A stretch of DNA of 32,604 nucleotides from an uncultured Clostridia bacterium (lineage in GTDB: Bacteria > Bacillota > Clostridia > Saccharofermentanales > Saccharofermentanaceae). The translations under genes and the position numbers were made by a program. Position 1 is the first letter of the stretch. Every line of letters starts with the position of its first letter. The stretch is from contig CALEFT010000047.1 of assembly GCA_937876985.1 (NCBI GenBank), forward strand, positions 1 to 32,604, read 5' to 3'. Under the pieces are notes generated by a model. The model was not told where the DNA came from and searched no databases. It saw only the letters and a list, made by a program, of their open reading frames with translations. Positions 1 through 8,792 of the stretch are shown piece by piece.

Positions 1-3000
1 ATCTGCATGAGACCGAGGTTCTTCTTGGCCTGAACCTTACCAGCTGCTGCGAACTTAGCAATTGCACCGGTAGGTGTGGACTTGGATGCCTGGCCTCCAG
101 TGTTGGAGTAAACTTCGGTATCCATGACGAGGACCTTGACATTGCGGCCGGAAGCGAGAACATGGTCAAGTCCGCCGTAACCGATATCATAAGCCCATCC
201 GTCACCACCGATGATCCACTGAGATCTCTTAATGAAGAAGTCTTCGTACTCAAGTGCCTTAGCTGCAAGATCCTTACCCTCACCTGTGTAAGCCTTGAGG
301 CTCTCAGCGAGTGCATCAGAAATCTCACGTGTCTTAGAACCATCGTTCATACCATCAATCCAAGCCTCGATCTTAGCCTTGAGGTCATCACATGTAGCAA
401 CTGCGAGAAGCTCTGTGAGGAAGCCCTTAACTCTATTTCTGATCTGCTTGTAACCAAGGTACATACCAAGACCATGCTCAGCGTTATCCTCGAACAAGGA
501 GTTAGCCCATGCTGGACCATAGCCCTTGTAGTTTGTTGTATATGGCATAGAAGGAGCAGATCCACCCCAGATTGAAGAACAACCTGTAGCATTGGAAATC
601 ATCATTCTATCACCGAAGAGCTGTGTAAGGAGCTTAGCGTAAGCTGTCTCACCACAACCAGCACATGCGCCGGAGAACTCGAGGAGTGGCTGCTCGAACT
701 GGCTGCCCTTAACTGTAGCCTTATTAACAAGGTTGTCCTTGTGTGAAAGGCTCATGCAGTACTCCCAGTTGTCTGCTTCTGCCATGTTGTCCTTGAGTGG
801 CTGCATTGTGATAGCTGGGCCATCCTTAACTGGACATACTGTTACGCAAGTTCCACAACCTGTACAGTCGAGAGCAGAAACCTGCATTCTGTATGCGAAT
901 GCATCGTATGGCTTCATGCCTGGCTTTGTATCGAAGTTTGCGCCAGCCTTCTCTTCCTCTGTGAGGAGGAATGGACGGATAGCAGCGTGTGGACATACGA
1001 GTGAACACTGGTTACACTGGATACACTTTGTAGCATCCCATACTGGGATCTCTACTGCTGTACCACGCTTCTCGTACTGAGATGTACCCTGTGGGAATGT
1101 ACCATCCTCACGACCTGCGAATGCAGATACTGGGAGAACGTCACCCTTCTGAGCGTTCATTACTTCAACAACGTTAGCGATGAACTCTGGAACTTCCTTC
1201 TTAGCAACAGGAGCATCCTCTGCTGTAGCCCATGAAGCTGGAACGTCGATAGCAACAACTGCATCTACACCAGCATCGATAGCTGCGTAGTTCATGTTAA
1301 CGATATCGTCACCCTTCTTACCGTAGGACTTCTTAGCAGCAGCCTTCATGTACTCAACTGCCTGATCTACAGGAATGATGTTGGAGAGCTTAAAGAATGC
1401 AGACTGACAAATTGTGTTGATACGTCCGCCAAGACCAATCTCCTTAGCCTTTGCAACAGCATCGATTGTGTAGAACTTGATGTTGTTGTTAGCAATGTAA
1501 CGTTTCATAGAAGCTGGGAGGTTAGCGTCGAGCTCTTCTGCTGTCCACTGTGTATTCAATAGGAATGTGCCGTTTGGCTTAAGTGCTGAAAGCATGTCAT
1601 ACTTAGTTACATAGGACTGGTTGTGACAAGCTACGAAGTCAGCCTTGTTTACAAGATATGTAGAACGGATTGGTGTCTTACCAAATCTTAGGTCAGAAAT
1701 TGTAACACCACCGGACTTCTTGGAGTCATAAGAGAAGTATGCCTGAGCGTACATGTCTGTATGGTCACCAATGATCTTGATGGAGTTCTTGTTAGCACCA
1801 ACTGTACCGTCAGCACCAAGACCCCAGAAACGAGCCTGTACTGTATCGTCGGAAGCAACGTTGATAGACTCTTCAACTGAAAGTGAGAGGTTTGTAACGT
1901 CGTCTTCGATAGCGAGTGTGAACTGTGCCTTTGGATTCTCCTTAGCAAGCTCCTTGTATACAGCCAAGATGTGATCTGGTGTTGTGTCCTTAGAACCAAG
2001 ACCGTAACGTCCGCCGATGATCTTTGGAGCGTTCTTGCCAATGTATGCAGCGCAAACATCGAGGTAAAGTGGCTCACCGTGAGAACCTGGCTCCTTTGTT
2101 CTGTCAAGAACAGCGATTGCCTTTGTTGTAGATGGGATAGCCTCGAGGAACTTGTCTACTGCGAATGGACGGTAGAGGTGAACCTTAACAAGACCAACCT
2201 TCTCACCACGTGCTACGAGGAAGTCTACTGTCTCCTCGATTGTCTCATCAACAGAACCCATAGAAATAATTACGCGCTCTGCATCTGGTGCACCGTAGTA
2301 GTTGTAAAGCTTATAGTCTGTACCACGGATCTCGTTGATCTTATCCATGTAGTACTGAACTGTCTCAGGAACTGAGAGATAGAATGGGTTAGCAGCCTCA
2401 CGAGCCTGGAAGTAAATATCTGGGTTCTGAGCTGTACCACGAAGTGTTGGGTGGTTTGGTGAAAGAGACTTCTTACGGAAATCTGCGAGTGCCTCGTAAT
2501 CTACGAGTTCTCCGAGATCTGCGTAATCCATAACCTCAATCTTCTGAATCTCGTGGGATGTTCTGAATCCATCGAAGAAGTGGAGGAATGGAACCTTACT
2601 CTTAATTGTAGCAAGGTGTGCTACTGCTGCAAGGTCTGCAACTTCCTGTACGGAGTTGGAGCAGAGCATTGCAAAACCTGTCTGACGGCAAGCCATAACG
2701 TCTGCGTGATCACCGAAGATGTTAAGAGCGTGAGCAGCAAGTGCTCTAGCAGATACGTGGAATACGCATGGCAAAAGCTCACCAGAAATCTTATACATGT
2801 TAGGGATCATAAGAAGAAGTCCCTGAGAAGCTGTATAAGTTGTTGTTAAAGCACCAGTTGCAAGGGAACCGTGAACTGCACCAGCAGCACCTCCCTCTGA
2901 CTGCATTTCTGTGACACTAACTGTCTGTCCAAAAATGTTCTTTCTGCCCTCTTGAGCCCACTGATCTGTGTAGTCAGCCATTGGTGACGATGGAGTAATA

Positions 3001-3092
3001 GGGAAGATTGCAGCATTCTCAGTAAAAGCATATGATGAGTATGCAGCAGCTGTATTACCGTCCATGGTCATTTTCTTAAGTTCACGTGCCAT
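1..3092 (-). CDS. nifJ: Pyruvate:ferredoxin (flavodoxin) oxidoreductase, 3' end cut by window
   Basis: Oxidises pyruvate to acetyl-CoA and CO2 with reduction of ferredoxin, in the cytoplasm of anaerobes. The 1030 residues visible have the single-chain PFOR order: pyruvate-binding N-terminal domain (start MARELKKMTMDGN, then FPITPSSPMA), a middle CoA-binding part, two 4Fe-4S motifs (C690, C693, C696, C700 and C743, C746, C749, C753) and the TPP domain with C810/C813 in ACAGCGET and GGDGWAYDIG near residue 963. Family members run near 1170-1180 residues, so roughly the last 145 are beyond the left edge. The ATG at 3092 follows AAAGGAG at good spacing. It is monocistronic at its 5' side, with a promoter-like extended -10 upstream. 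Function is certain; the ferredoxin versus flavodoxin acceptor is not readable. Confidence 0.97.
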   Translation of the reverse strand, partial: MARELKKMTMDGNTAAAYSSYAFTENAAIFPITPSSPMADYTDQWAQEGRKNIFGQTVSVTEMQSEGGAAGAVHGSLATGALTTTYTASQGLLLMIPNMYKISGELLPCVFHVSARALAAHALNIFGDHADVMACRQTGFAMLCSNSVQEVADLAAVAHLATIKSKVPFLHFFDGFRTSHEIQKIEVMDYADLGELVDYEALADFRKKSLSPNHPTLRGTAQNPDIYFQAREAANPFYLSVPETVQYYMDKINEIRGTDYKLYNYYGAPDAERVIISMGSVDETIEETVDFLVARGEKVGLVKVHLYRPFAVDKFLEAIPSTTKAIAVLDRTKEPGSHGEPLYLDVCAAYIGKNAPKIIGGRYGLGSKDTTPDHILAVYKELAKENPKAQFTLAIEDDVTNLSLSVEESINVASDDTVQARFWGLGADGTVGANKNSIKIIGDHTDMYAQAYFSYDSKKSGGVTISDLRFGKTPIRSTYLVNKADFVACHNQSYVTKYDMLSALKPNGTFLLNTQWTAEELDANLPASMKRYIANNNIKFYTIDAVAKAKEIGLGGRINTICQSAFFKLSNIIPVDQAVEYMKAAAKKSYGKKGDDIVNMNYAAIDAGVDAVVAIDVPASWATAEDAPVAKKEVPEFIANVVEVMNAQKGDVLPVSAFAGREDGTFPQGTSQYEKRGTAVEIPVWDATKCIQCNQCSLVCPHAAIRPFLLTEEEKAGANFDTKPGMKPYDAFAYRMQVSALDCTGCGTCVTVCPVKDGPAITMQPLKDNMAEADNWEYCMSLSHKDNLVNKATVKGSQFEQPLLEFSGACAGCGETAYAKLLTQLFGDRMMISNATGCSSIWGGSAPSMPYTTNYKGYGPAWANSLFEDNAEHGLGMYLGYKQIRNRVKGFLTELLAVATCDDLKAKIEAWIDGMNDGSKTREISDALAESLKAYTGEGKDLAAKALEYEDFFIKRSQWIIGGDGWAYDIGYGGLDHVLASGRNVKVLVMDTEVYSNTGGQASKSTPTGAIAKFAAAGKVQAKKNLGLMQ

Positions 3093-3164
3093 GATTTATC
3101 TCCTTTATGTTGTTTGATAATAGTTGTCTTCATAGAATATAGTTCCCTATGAAATAACCAATTT

Positions 3165-3173
3165 ATTATAGCA
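3165..3173 (-). promoter_or_regulatory. Extended -10 promoter element upstream of nifJ
   Basis: The minus strand reads TGCTATAAT, a perfect extended -10 box (TG-n-TATAAT). No good -35 lies 16-18 bases upstream, which extended -10 promoters can tolerate. The predicted start is about 65-70 bases before the nifJ ATG. Confidence 0.45.
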
Positions 3174-3315
3174 CGATTGAACTTATTTGCACTCTCAAAA
3201 TATCAATAGTTCACCAAATTATTCGACAGTTTACAATTTATCCGAATTTTCTGTGGCAAATCTTGTGAAATGATAATCGTTACCCCATTTTTGCGCATTT
3301 CTTGAAATGCCACGA

Positions 3316-3324
3316 TGCTACAAT
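3316..3324 (+). promoter_or_regulatory. Extended -10 promoter element for the lipoprotein at 3358
   Basis: TGCTACAAT, an extended -10 with one deviation. The predicted start near 3331 lies after the in-frame ATG at 3307 and before the ATG at 3358, which supports 3358 as the translation start. Confidence 0.35.
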
Positions 3325-3357
3325 CGTGACGATTTCTTTAGGAAAGGAGATATCGAA

Positions 3358-4167
3358 ATGAAAACTAAAATTTTTGCTATTCTAACTTGTCTTTGCCTGG
3401 TGGGTGCTTTTGGAGCATGCTCAAGAGACAAGGACAAGGATGAAACAACAACCACAACAACTGTCGCAACTACAACTACACGTGCGACAACAGAAGCAAC
3501 TACGACAACACGTGCAACAACAGAGGCGACTTCTGAGGCTACTCATACTCCGACACCTCGCCCAGAGACTAGCGAGACTAGTAGAACAAACGAGTCAACT
3601 GCTGCAACTACAGGACAGGCAAGACAGGCAGTTGAGTTCAACCTCGAAGATTCCGCATATTATGTAGTCATCGACTCCTATGATGCAGAGCATGACCGCG
3701 TTTATATGCAGCTTTGGCGCTACCTCCCACTTAGCACAAGCGAAGTAGACACTCTTATTGACGAGGGAACTGGCGAGGTTACTATAAACGGCGTAAAGTA
3801 TGACCTCCGCGTAACTCGCGATCTTGGAAACCGCAACTATTCTGTTACTGCGGCAAACGGCACTGACGCTATTCCTCTTGACAGAATCGTATGGATTAGC
3901 GACCTTGGCTACATCGCAATCAAGGATGACGCTCCAATTAGCCTTTCCTCTTCAATGGAATACTACTGGATCGACCTTGACGACGACGTAAGAATCTACG
4001 AGAATGCTACTCCTTATGGCACTTACGACAACGAGGATCCAACCACTTTGCGCATCGAGGAAGTTGTAATGAGTCCTCTTGGCTTCCCACATGAGCACAT
4101 CATCGTTGACGACGAAGAAATCTATGAGATTTATGTAAACCCAGTCAACCACGAGGCTTGGCGCTAA
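3358..4167 (+). CDS. Secreted lipoprotein with Thr-rich linker, unknown function
   Basis: 269 residues. The N-terminus is a type II signal peptide (MKTKIFAILT, hydrophobic run, lipidation Cys at 21; the -3 residue is Phe, a slightly atypical lipobox). Residues 30-85 are a low-complexity Thr/Ala/Glu linker containing two exact copies of TTTTRATTEA (38-47 and 48-57, encoded by a 30-base tandem repeat at 3469-3528). Residues about 92-269 form an acidic folded domain rich in Asp and Tyr that I do not recognise. Start chosen at 3358 because AAAGGAG precedes it; an in-frame ATG at 3307 would bury the signal peptide. The gene converges on the larger lipoprotein gene at 4325. Probably anchored on the outer face of the membrane with the linker spanning the wall. 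Confidence 0.85.
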   Translation: MKTKIFAILTCLCLVGAFGACSRDKDKDETTTTTTVATTTTRATTEATTTTRATTEATSEATHTPTPRPETSETSRTNESTAATTGQARQAVEFNLEDSAYYVVIDSYDAEHDRVYMQLWRYLPLSTSEVDTLIDEGTGEVTINGVKYDLRVTRDLGNRNYSVTAANGTDAIPLDRIVWISDLGYIAIKDDAPISLSSSMEYYWIDLDDDVRIYENATPYGTYDNEDPTTLRIEEVVMSPLGFPHEHIIVDDEEIYEIYVNPVNHEAWR

Positions 4168-4189
4168 TTAGCTTTTGTTGAGGGCGCAG

Positions 4190-4209
4190 GCTTTTCGCGC
4201 TCGAAAAGC
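4190..4209. repeat. Perfect inverted repeat of the GCTTTTCG motif
   Basis: GCTTTTCG, four bases CGCT, then CGAAAAGC: an 8-bp perfect stem just after the lipoprotein stop codon. No T-run follows closely on either strand, so it is not an ordinary terminator. It is one of three inverted pairs of a motif that recurs through the window. Confidence 0.7.
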
Positions 4210-4235
4210 ATAAATTTGTAAATCTACTCCATTAA

Positions 4236-4286
4236 AAAGCAATCCCGACAGCACATCTACTAGATATGTTGCCGGGGTTTGTTTTG
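4236..4286. terminator. Bidirectional rho-independent terminator between convergent lipoprotein genes
   Basis: Long imperfect stem from AATCCCGACAGCACATCT to its complement ending GCCGGGGTT, with only two or three mismatches, followed on the plus strand by TTTGTTTTG and on the minus strand by GCTTTTTAAT. It can end both the 3358 gene and the 4325-6898 gene. Confidence 0.75.
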
Positions 4287-4324
4287 CTGATTTTTGTGGG
4301 ATGGCGGGAGCTTTTCGCGAGGGG

Positions 4325-6898
4325 CTATCTATAAGAAGAGGTGTAGTCCTCACGCACATACTCCGGAATCACGAGCTGACCATTTGCGACAGTGATTATC
4401 GCGCTATGCTCATTTGCCGCATATTCTACAAACGCCCACTGCGCTGGAGTCAAATCGACGGACACTCTCAAGTAGCTGCCTGGATTGTAGTTTGGAGCAG
4501 AGCCAAGTATATCGACGTCCTCATATATCTCCTGGCAGCACACGAAGCCCACGCCTTCCACATACTCGTTATAGTTCAAGCCTGGATCTATTAGTGTAGT
4601 AGAATCAAACAAAATCTCACTAGAAGCCATCGAGAAGCCCACGATTGGAGACGCGTACTGGCCGTCTACCAGAGTACTAGTCGAGGTCGCGTTATCCCAT
4701 TCGGATGAATAAATACTCAAGCACGAAATGAAGCCACGCTCGCCATTATACTCGACAAGATAATAAGACGGGATTGGCTGATGCGAACTAGCACTGCCGA
4801 CATCACCTAGCACCATTATTTCTTCGCCGGAAGAAAGCTCAGTGATAATCTCGCTATTCATATCTGGCGCAACACGAATAAAGGTGTCGCAAGTAAGTTC
4901 ATGCGTTCCACTTGTATCAATTACTGCGCCATAATAATTACAGCAGCTAGTTATATCGATGTAGCCGAGTGTGTATGAAGTCAGGATGTAGTTTGACGTT
5001 CCTACCTCGTTTTGAATTTGAGTGTCGCCAAGTATCACATAGAAGCCATCTTTGATGCCGATTATTGTAACAGGTTCTTGTGCTGGCAAGGTCGCTATTA
5101 CATTCGAGCTCGTATTCGGCTCAGCATACACATTCGTAGAATTAATTACATATGTATTTGTCCTGATTGATGAGTCGGCGTTTGTTCTTATTTTTACTAC
5201 ATCAAATTCTGATACATATCCTGTAATGCCATTTGCACTATACTCGTACCAAGTAATTCCAAGCGCATTATCATGATTCGCACGAACATATCTCTGGCTA
5301 ACAAAATGCTCACCAAGCCCAAGTTCATAAACCACTTCGCTATCAAAGCTTGGACAGCTTCTTACCTGCACATCATCATAGGAAGTAATTAGATTAATTG
5401 ACATTACTGTATCTGCTGGAACCTCTTGATAGTGGTAATCTCTAGCTAGATAGACAAAATCAACACTTTCGTCGTTAAGAACAACTCCGTAGCTTCCATC
5501 CTCTAACTCGAAAAGCAAATATCCACCACACTCGACGCCGAATTCTACATCAACATAATATGCCGAGCTGCTGTTAGCGCCACCACTTAATCCACTAGCT
5601 GACAGCACATTTGATGCATCCGCCTCTGTAATCGTATCTATTACAGTTGTGCAAGTGTCATCACTATAAATACTCACATCACCATAGCAAACGATACCGT
5701 CAACTACTTCATTATAGTAATACTCTCCGAATTCTTCATAGAGCACATCTCTATAAAGCGCAGCCATTTCCGACGCAGGAACATAGCCACGCACCTGTTC
5801 GCCTGAAGCATTAACTCCATTCACATAGAAAGATACGATATTTGTCAAATAATCATCAAAAAAATAACTTCGATAATTTGTTTTGTCTACTGTAACAAAA
5901 CGACTTCCATAGTTGTTAAGAACTATCGTAAATGTGCATTCACTATTATCTGCGAGTGTCCCAATTACATCGCCTTCGCACCTTCGCCCCTCATATACAT
6001 CTAGTTCGCGAAGAATAATCGCGTGGAAGCCGTTAGATAATTCATTTCCCTCGTCTTCCTCATCCTCGCCCGAATCTTCTGACCCACCAATTGAGCCATC
6101 TCCATTAAGATCGTTTGGTCTACGTGCCAATTCATTCTCATTTACAAAGTAAAACTCCGTTTCCATCAAAATCAAAGAAGCTTCACTAGTTATAGAATTT
6201 ATCAAAAATACCGGTTGCTTCTCATTTATTAACCCAACCAAATCAATACTATTCTCAAGCTCTACATCCGTATAGACCGTGCCTGTCCTGAAGTAATACG
6301 CATCGTCTTCGCTGCCATAATAGCCAACATAAAGACTATCTTCTATTTTCACAAGCCACAAATAATATTCATCATTAATTGATATAAACACACTTTGGAA
6401 TTCGCCATCATAAGAACGAGAAGAACTTATATCCATGCCCAAAGAAGCATATAGCAAAATCGGACAATCTAGGTCAGTCTCAATAAAATCAATATCATCA
6501 TAGAAAGCATATTCCATCACTATTAGCTCTCTATTTGTAGCACCGCCTTCCCAAAGCGTATAATACCCGCTTTCTTCACTCGCGCACACATAACAATCAT
6601 CGCCTGCTTCAACATAGTCCACAACCTCGCCACTATCACGATCCAAAATCGCAGCACGATACTGCGCCTGCATCATTTCATAACCATAAAGCGGACTAGT
6701 ATTATCTAACACATCTTCAACTTCACTTTCGCTTGACTCACTTGTCTCATTTGTCTCGCGTGTCTCATTAGTCTCGGATTCTACCGTAGAAGTCTCCTTA
6801 CTCTCTTCACTCTCCTCACCCTTATCGCAAGAAGTAACAAATAAACAAGCCGAAGCCATAAGCAAAATGCACATCAAAACACATAAAAGCTTCTTCAT
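4325..6898 (-). CDS. Large lipoprotein with bacterial SH3-like domains
   Basis: 857 residues. Signal peptide with lipobox VTSC (Cys 24), then a Glu/Ser/Thr-rich linker at 25-66. Several SH3b-like segments are visible from their pattern of short beta strands and a wall-binding style ending in G-Y/F-V/I: about 290-375, 497-568 (INLITSYDDVQVRSCPSFDS, ending TGYVSEFD), 585-625 (NVYAEPNTSSNVIATLP) and 668-728 (TFIRVAPDMNSEIITELSSG, ending RGFISCLS). Between them, residues 263-270 (DLNGDGSI) form a calcium-loop sequence before an acidic stretch. No catalytic domain is recognised, so a cell-wall-associated binding role is inferred. ATG at 6898 follows GAGGAG. The upstream gap carries one copy of the GCTTTTCG motif (6956-6963). 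Not in an operon with gpmI, which ends in a terminator. Confidence 0.85.
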   Translation of the reverse strand: MKKLLCVLMCILLMASACLFVTSCDKGEESEESKETSTVESETNETRETNETSESSESEVEDVLDNTSPLYGYEMMQAQYRAAILDRDSGEVVDYVEAGDDCYVCASEESGYYTLWEGGATNRELIVMEYAFYDDIDFIETDLDCPILLYASLGMDISSSRSYDGEFQSVFISINDEYYLWLVKIEDSLYVGYYGSEDDAYYFRTGTVYTDVELENSIDLVGLINEKQPVFLINSITSEASLILMETEFYFVNENELARRPNDLNGDGSIGGSEDSGEDEEDEGNELSNGFHAIILRELDVYEGRRCEGDVIGTLADNSECTFTIVLNNYGSRFVTVDKTNYRSYFFDDYLTNIVSFYVNGVNASGEQVRGYVPASEMAALYRDVLYEEFGEYYYNEVVDGIVCYGDVSIYSDDTCTTVIDTITEADASNVLSASGLSGGANSSSAYYVDVEFGVECGGYLLFELEDGSYGVVLNDESVDFVYLARDYHYQEVPADTVMSINLITSYDDVQVRSCPSFDSEVVYELGLGEHFVSQRYVRANHDNALGITWYEYSANGITGYVSEFDVVKIRTNADSSIRTNTYVINSTNVYAEPNTSSNVIATLPAQEPVTIIGIKDGFYVILGDTQIQNEVGTSNYILTSYTLGYIDITSCCNYYGAVIDTSGTHELTCDTFIRVAPDMNSEIITELSSGEEIMVLGDVGSASSHQPIPSYYLVEYNGERGFISCLSIYSSEWDNATSTSTLVDGQYASPIVGFSMASSEILFDSTTLIDPGLNYNEYVEGVGFVCCQEIYEDVDILGSAPNYNPGSYLRVSVDLTPAQWAFVEYAANEHSAIITVANGQLVIPEYVREDYTSSYR

Positions 6899-7004
6899 AC
6901 ACTTTCTCCTCGAAATATATTGCCCCTAATAATCCTTTCTTATCACACCCCCTTGCGAAAAGCAACCAAAACCCAAAACTCAAGTTGCGAGACACAAAAA
7001 AGAT

Positions 7005-7033
7005 GCAACCCGTAATTAAATCAGGTTGCATCT
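7005..7033 (-). terminator. Rho-independent terminator of gpmI
   Basis: Ten-base perfect stem AGATGCAACC / GGTTGCATCT (7011-7020 and 7024-7033 on the plus strand) followed on the minus strand by a run of six T. It lies about 75 bases after the gpmI stop codon. Confidence 0.85.
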
Positions 7034-7107
7034 CGTTTTGTTATATTTTGTTATATTTGTTATGTTATCAAATTCGAATCAAGCTTACTTCTTAAGCCTT
7101 GCAAAAA

Positions 7108-8736
7108 TCAGTTGAACTTAATCATTGACTTCTCCCAGCAAGCCTTTGGCTCCTCACCAAGAAGCATTGCAACAGTAGAAGCGATATTTGCTAGACCGTA
7201 GTCGTCAGAATCGATTACTGAGTACTTATCCTTGTTCTCTGTGTTGTCATAGAATACACATGGAACCTTGTTAAGTGTGTGGCTTGTCTTAGACTTCACC
7301 TTACCAGCCTTATCTGTCTTAGGTGTGCCGTCCTTGTTAAGCTCATACATCTCTTCTGCGTTACCGTGGTCAGCTGTGATGATTGCCATACCGCCTACCT
7401 GGTCGATTGCAGCAAGTAGTCTCTTGAGTGCGATATCTACGGACTCTACACCGATGATTGTGGACTCAAGAACGCCTGTATGTCCAACCATGTCGCCGTT
7501 AGGGAAGTTTACTCTCATGAATGGGAACTCGTTCTCTAAGATCTTCTCGCAAAGAACATCTGTAATCTCAGCAGACTTCATCCAAGGTCTCTGCTCGAAA
7601 GGAACTACGTCAGAAGGAATCTCGATATATTCCTCTGTTAGTTCATCAAACTTAGATGAACGGTTTCCGTTGAAGAAATATGTAACGTGTCCATACTTCT
7701 GTGTCTCAGAAATAGCAAGCTGCTTAATGCCCTTATCTGCGAGCATCTCACCAAGAGTATTTGTGATTACTGGTGGAGCAACGAGGAACTTCTTTGGAAT
7801 ATGTAGGTCTCCATCATACTCAAGCATACCTGCATAATTAACATTTGGAACACGAACTCTGTCAAACTTATCAAAATCTGCGCCAGACTCGAATGCAACT
7901 GTAAGCTCCTGAGCTCTGTCGCCACGGAAGTTATAGAGAATTACGCTGTCGCCATCCTCAATTGTTCCAACTGGCTTACCATTCTCAGCAATAACGAACT
8001 CTGGAAGATCTTGATCGATAATGCCTGGAATTTCTGCTCTATATGTCTCGATTGCTTCCTTACATGAAGCGAACTGTCTTCCCTCACCAAGAACGTGTGT
8101 CTTCCAACCAAGCTCAACCATCGCCCAGTTTGCACCATAACGGTCCATTGTTACCTTCATACGACCGCCGCCGCTAGCGATTCTATAATCAAAATCACCC
8201 TCGGAAAGCTCAGAAAGCTTAGCCTCAATCTGATCTACATATGTAAGAGCACTTGTCTCTCCAACGTCACGACCATCGAGAAGTGCGTGTACGCGAACCT
8301 TCTTGATACCCTCTGCCTTAGCCTGATCAAGCATCATCATGAGGTGGTCGATATGGGAGTGTACATTACCATCGGAAAGAAGCCCGATGAAGTGCATTGT
8401 TCCGCCATTTTTCGCATCGGAAGCAAGAGACTTCCATACTTCGCTATTGTACATTGACTTACTCTCGAGAGACTCGGAAACAAGCTTTGCACCCTGGCTA
8501 TATACCTGACCAGCACCAATTGCATTGTGTCCTACCTCTGAGTTACCCATGTCGTCGTCAGTTGGAAGACCAACAGCTGTACCGTGTGCCTTAAGCTTCT
8601 GCCATGGATAATTTGCTAGGCAGTTATCGAGTACAGGTGTTTTTGCCTGTGTAACTGCGTTTCCTGATTCGATGTCCTTAATTCCTACACCATCCATGAT
8701 GATGAGTACTACTGGACCATTGTACTTTGTTGCCAT
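7108..8736 (-). CDS. gpmI: 2,3-bisphosphoglycerate-independent phosphoglycerate mutase
   Basis: Interconverts 3- and 2-phosphoglycerate in glycolysis, using two metal ions and a phosphoserine intermediate. The 542 residues cover the alkaline-phosphatase-like fold: metal-binding LIIMDGVG with Asp15, the phosphoserine motif DMGNSEVGHNAIGAG with Ser66, the substrate-binding DGRDV and SGGGRMKVTMDRY segments, NFRGDRA and, near the C-terminus, the metal motif TADHGNAEEM. Length is a little above the common 505-515. ATG at 8736 follows GGAGAG. It starts 56 bases after the VanW-domain gene on the same strand, so co-transcription is possible, and it ends at a clear terminator. Together with nifJ it points to sugar fermentation. 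Confidence 0.97.
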   Translation of the reverse strand: MATKYNGPVVLIIMDGVGIKDIESGNAVTQAKTPVLDNCLANYPWQKLKAHGTAVGLPTDDDMGNSEVGHNAIGAGQVYSQGAKLVSESLESKSMYNSEVWKSLASDAKNGGTMHFIGLLSDGNVHSHIDHLMMMLDQAKAEGIKKVRVHALLDGRDVGETSALTYVDQIEAKLSELSEGDFDYRIASGGGRMKVTMDRYGANWAMVELGWKTHVLGEGRQFASCKEAIETYRAEIPGIIDQDLPEFVIAENGKPVGTIEDGDSVILYNFRGDRAQELTVAFESGADFDKFDRVRVPNVNYAGMLEYDGDLHIPKKFLVAPPVITNTLGEMLADKGIKQLAISETQKYGHVTYFFNGNRSSKFDELTEEYIEIPSDVVPFEQRPWMKSAEITDVLCEKILENEFPFMRVNFPNGDMVGHTGVLESTIIGVESVDIALKRLLAAIDQVGGMAIITADHGNAEEMYELNKDGTPKTDKAGKVKSKTSHTLNKVPCVFYDNTENKDKYSVIDSDDYGLANIASTVAMLLGEEPKACWEKSMIKFN

Positions 8737-8792
8737 AATATTTCTCTCCTTTAATATTGTTGCCTGTTATTACACTGAATGGCCTACTTAAC

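Noticed and set aside
4585..6898. Dockerin domain in the large lipoprotein
   Set aside because: Only one calcium loop is seen; a dockerin needs two with a linker helix, so only the loop is reported.
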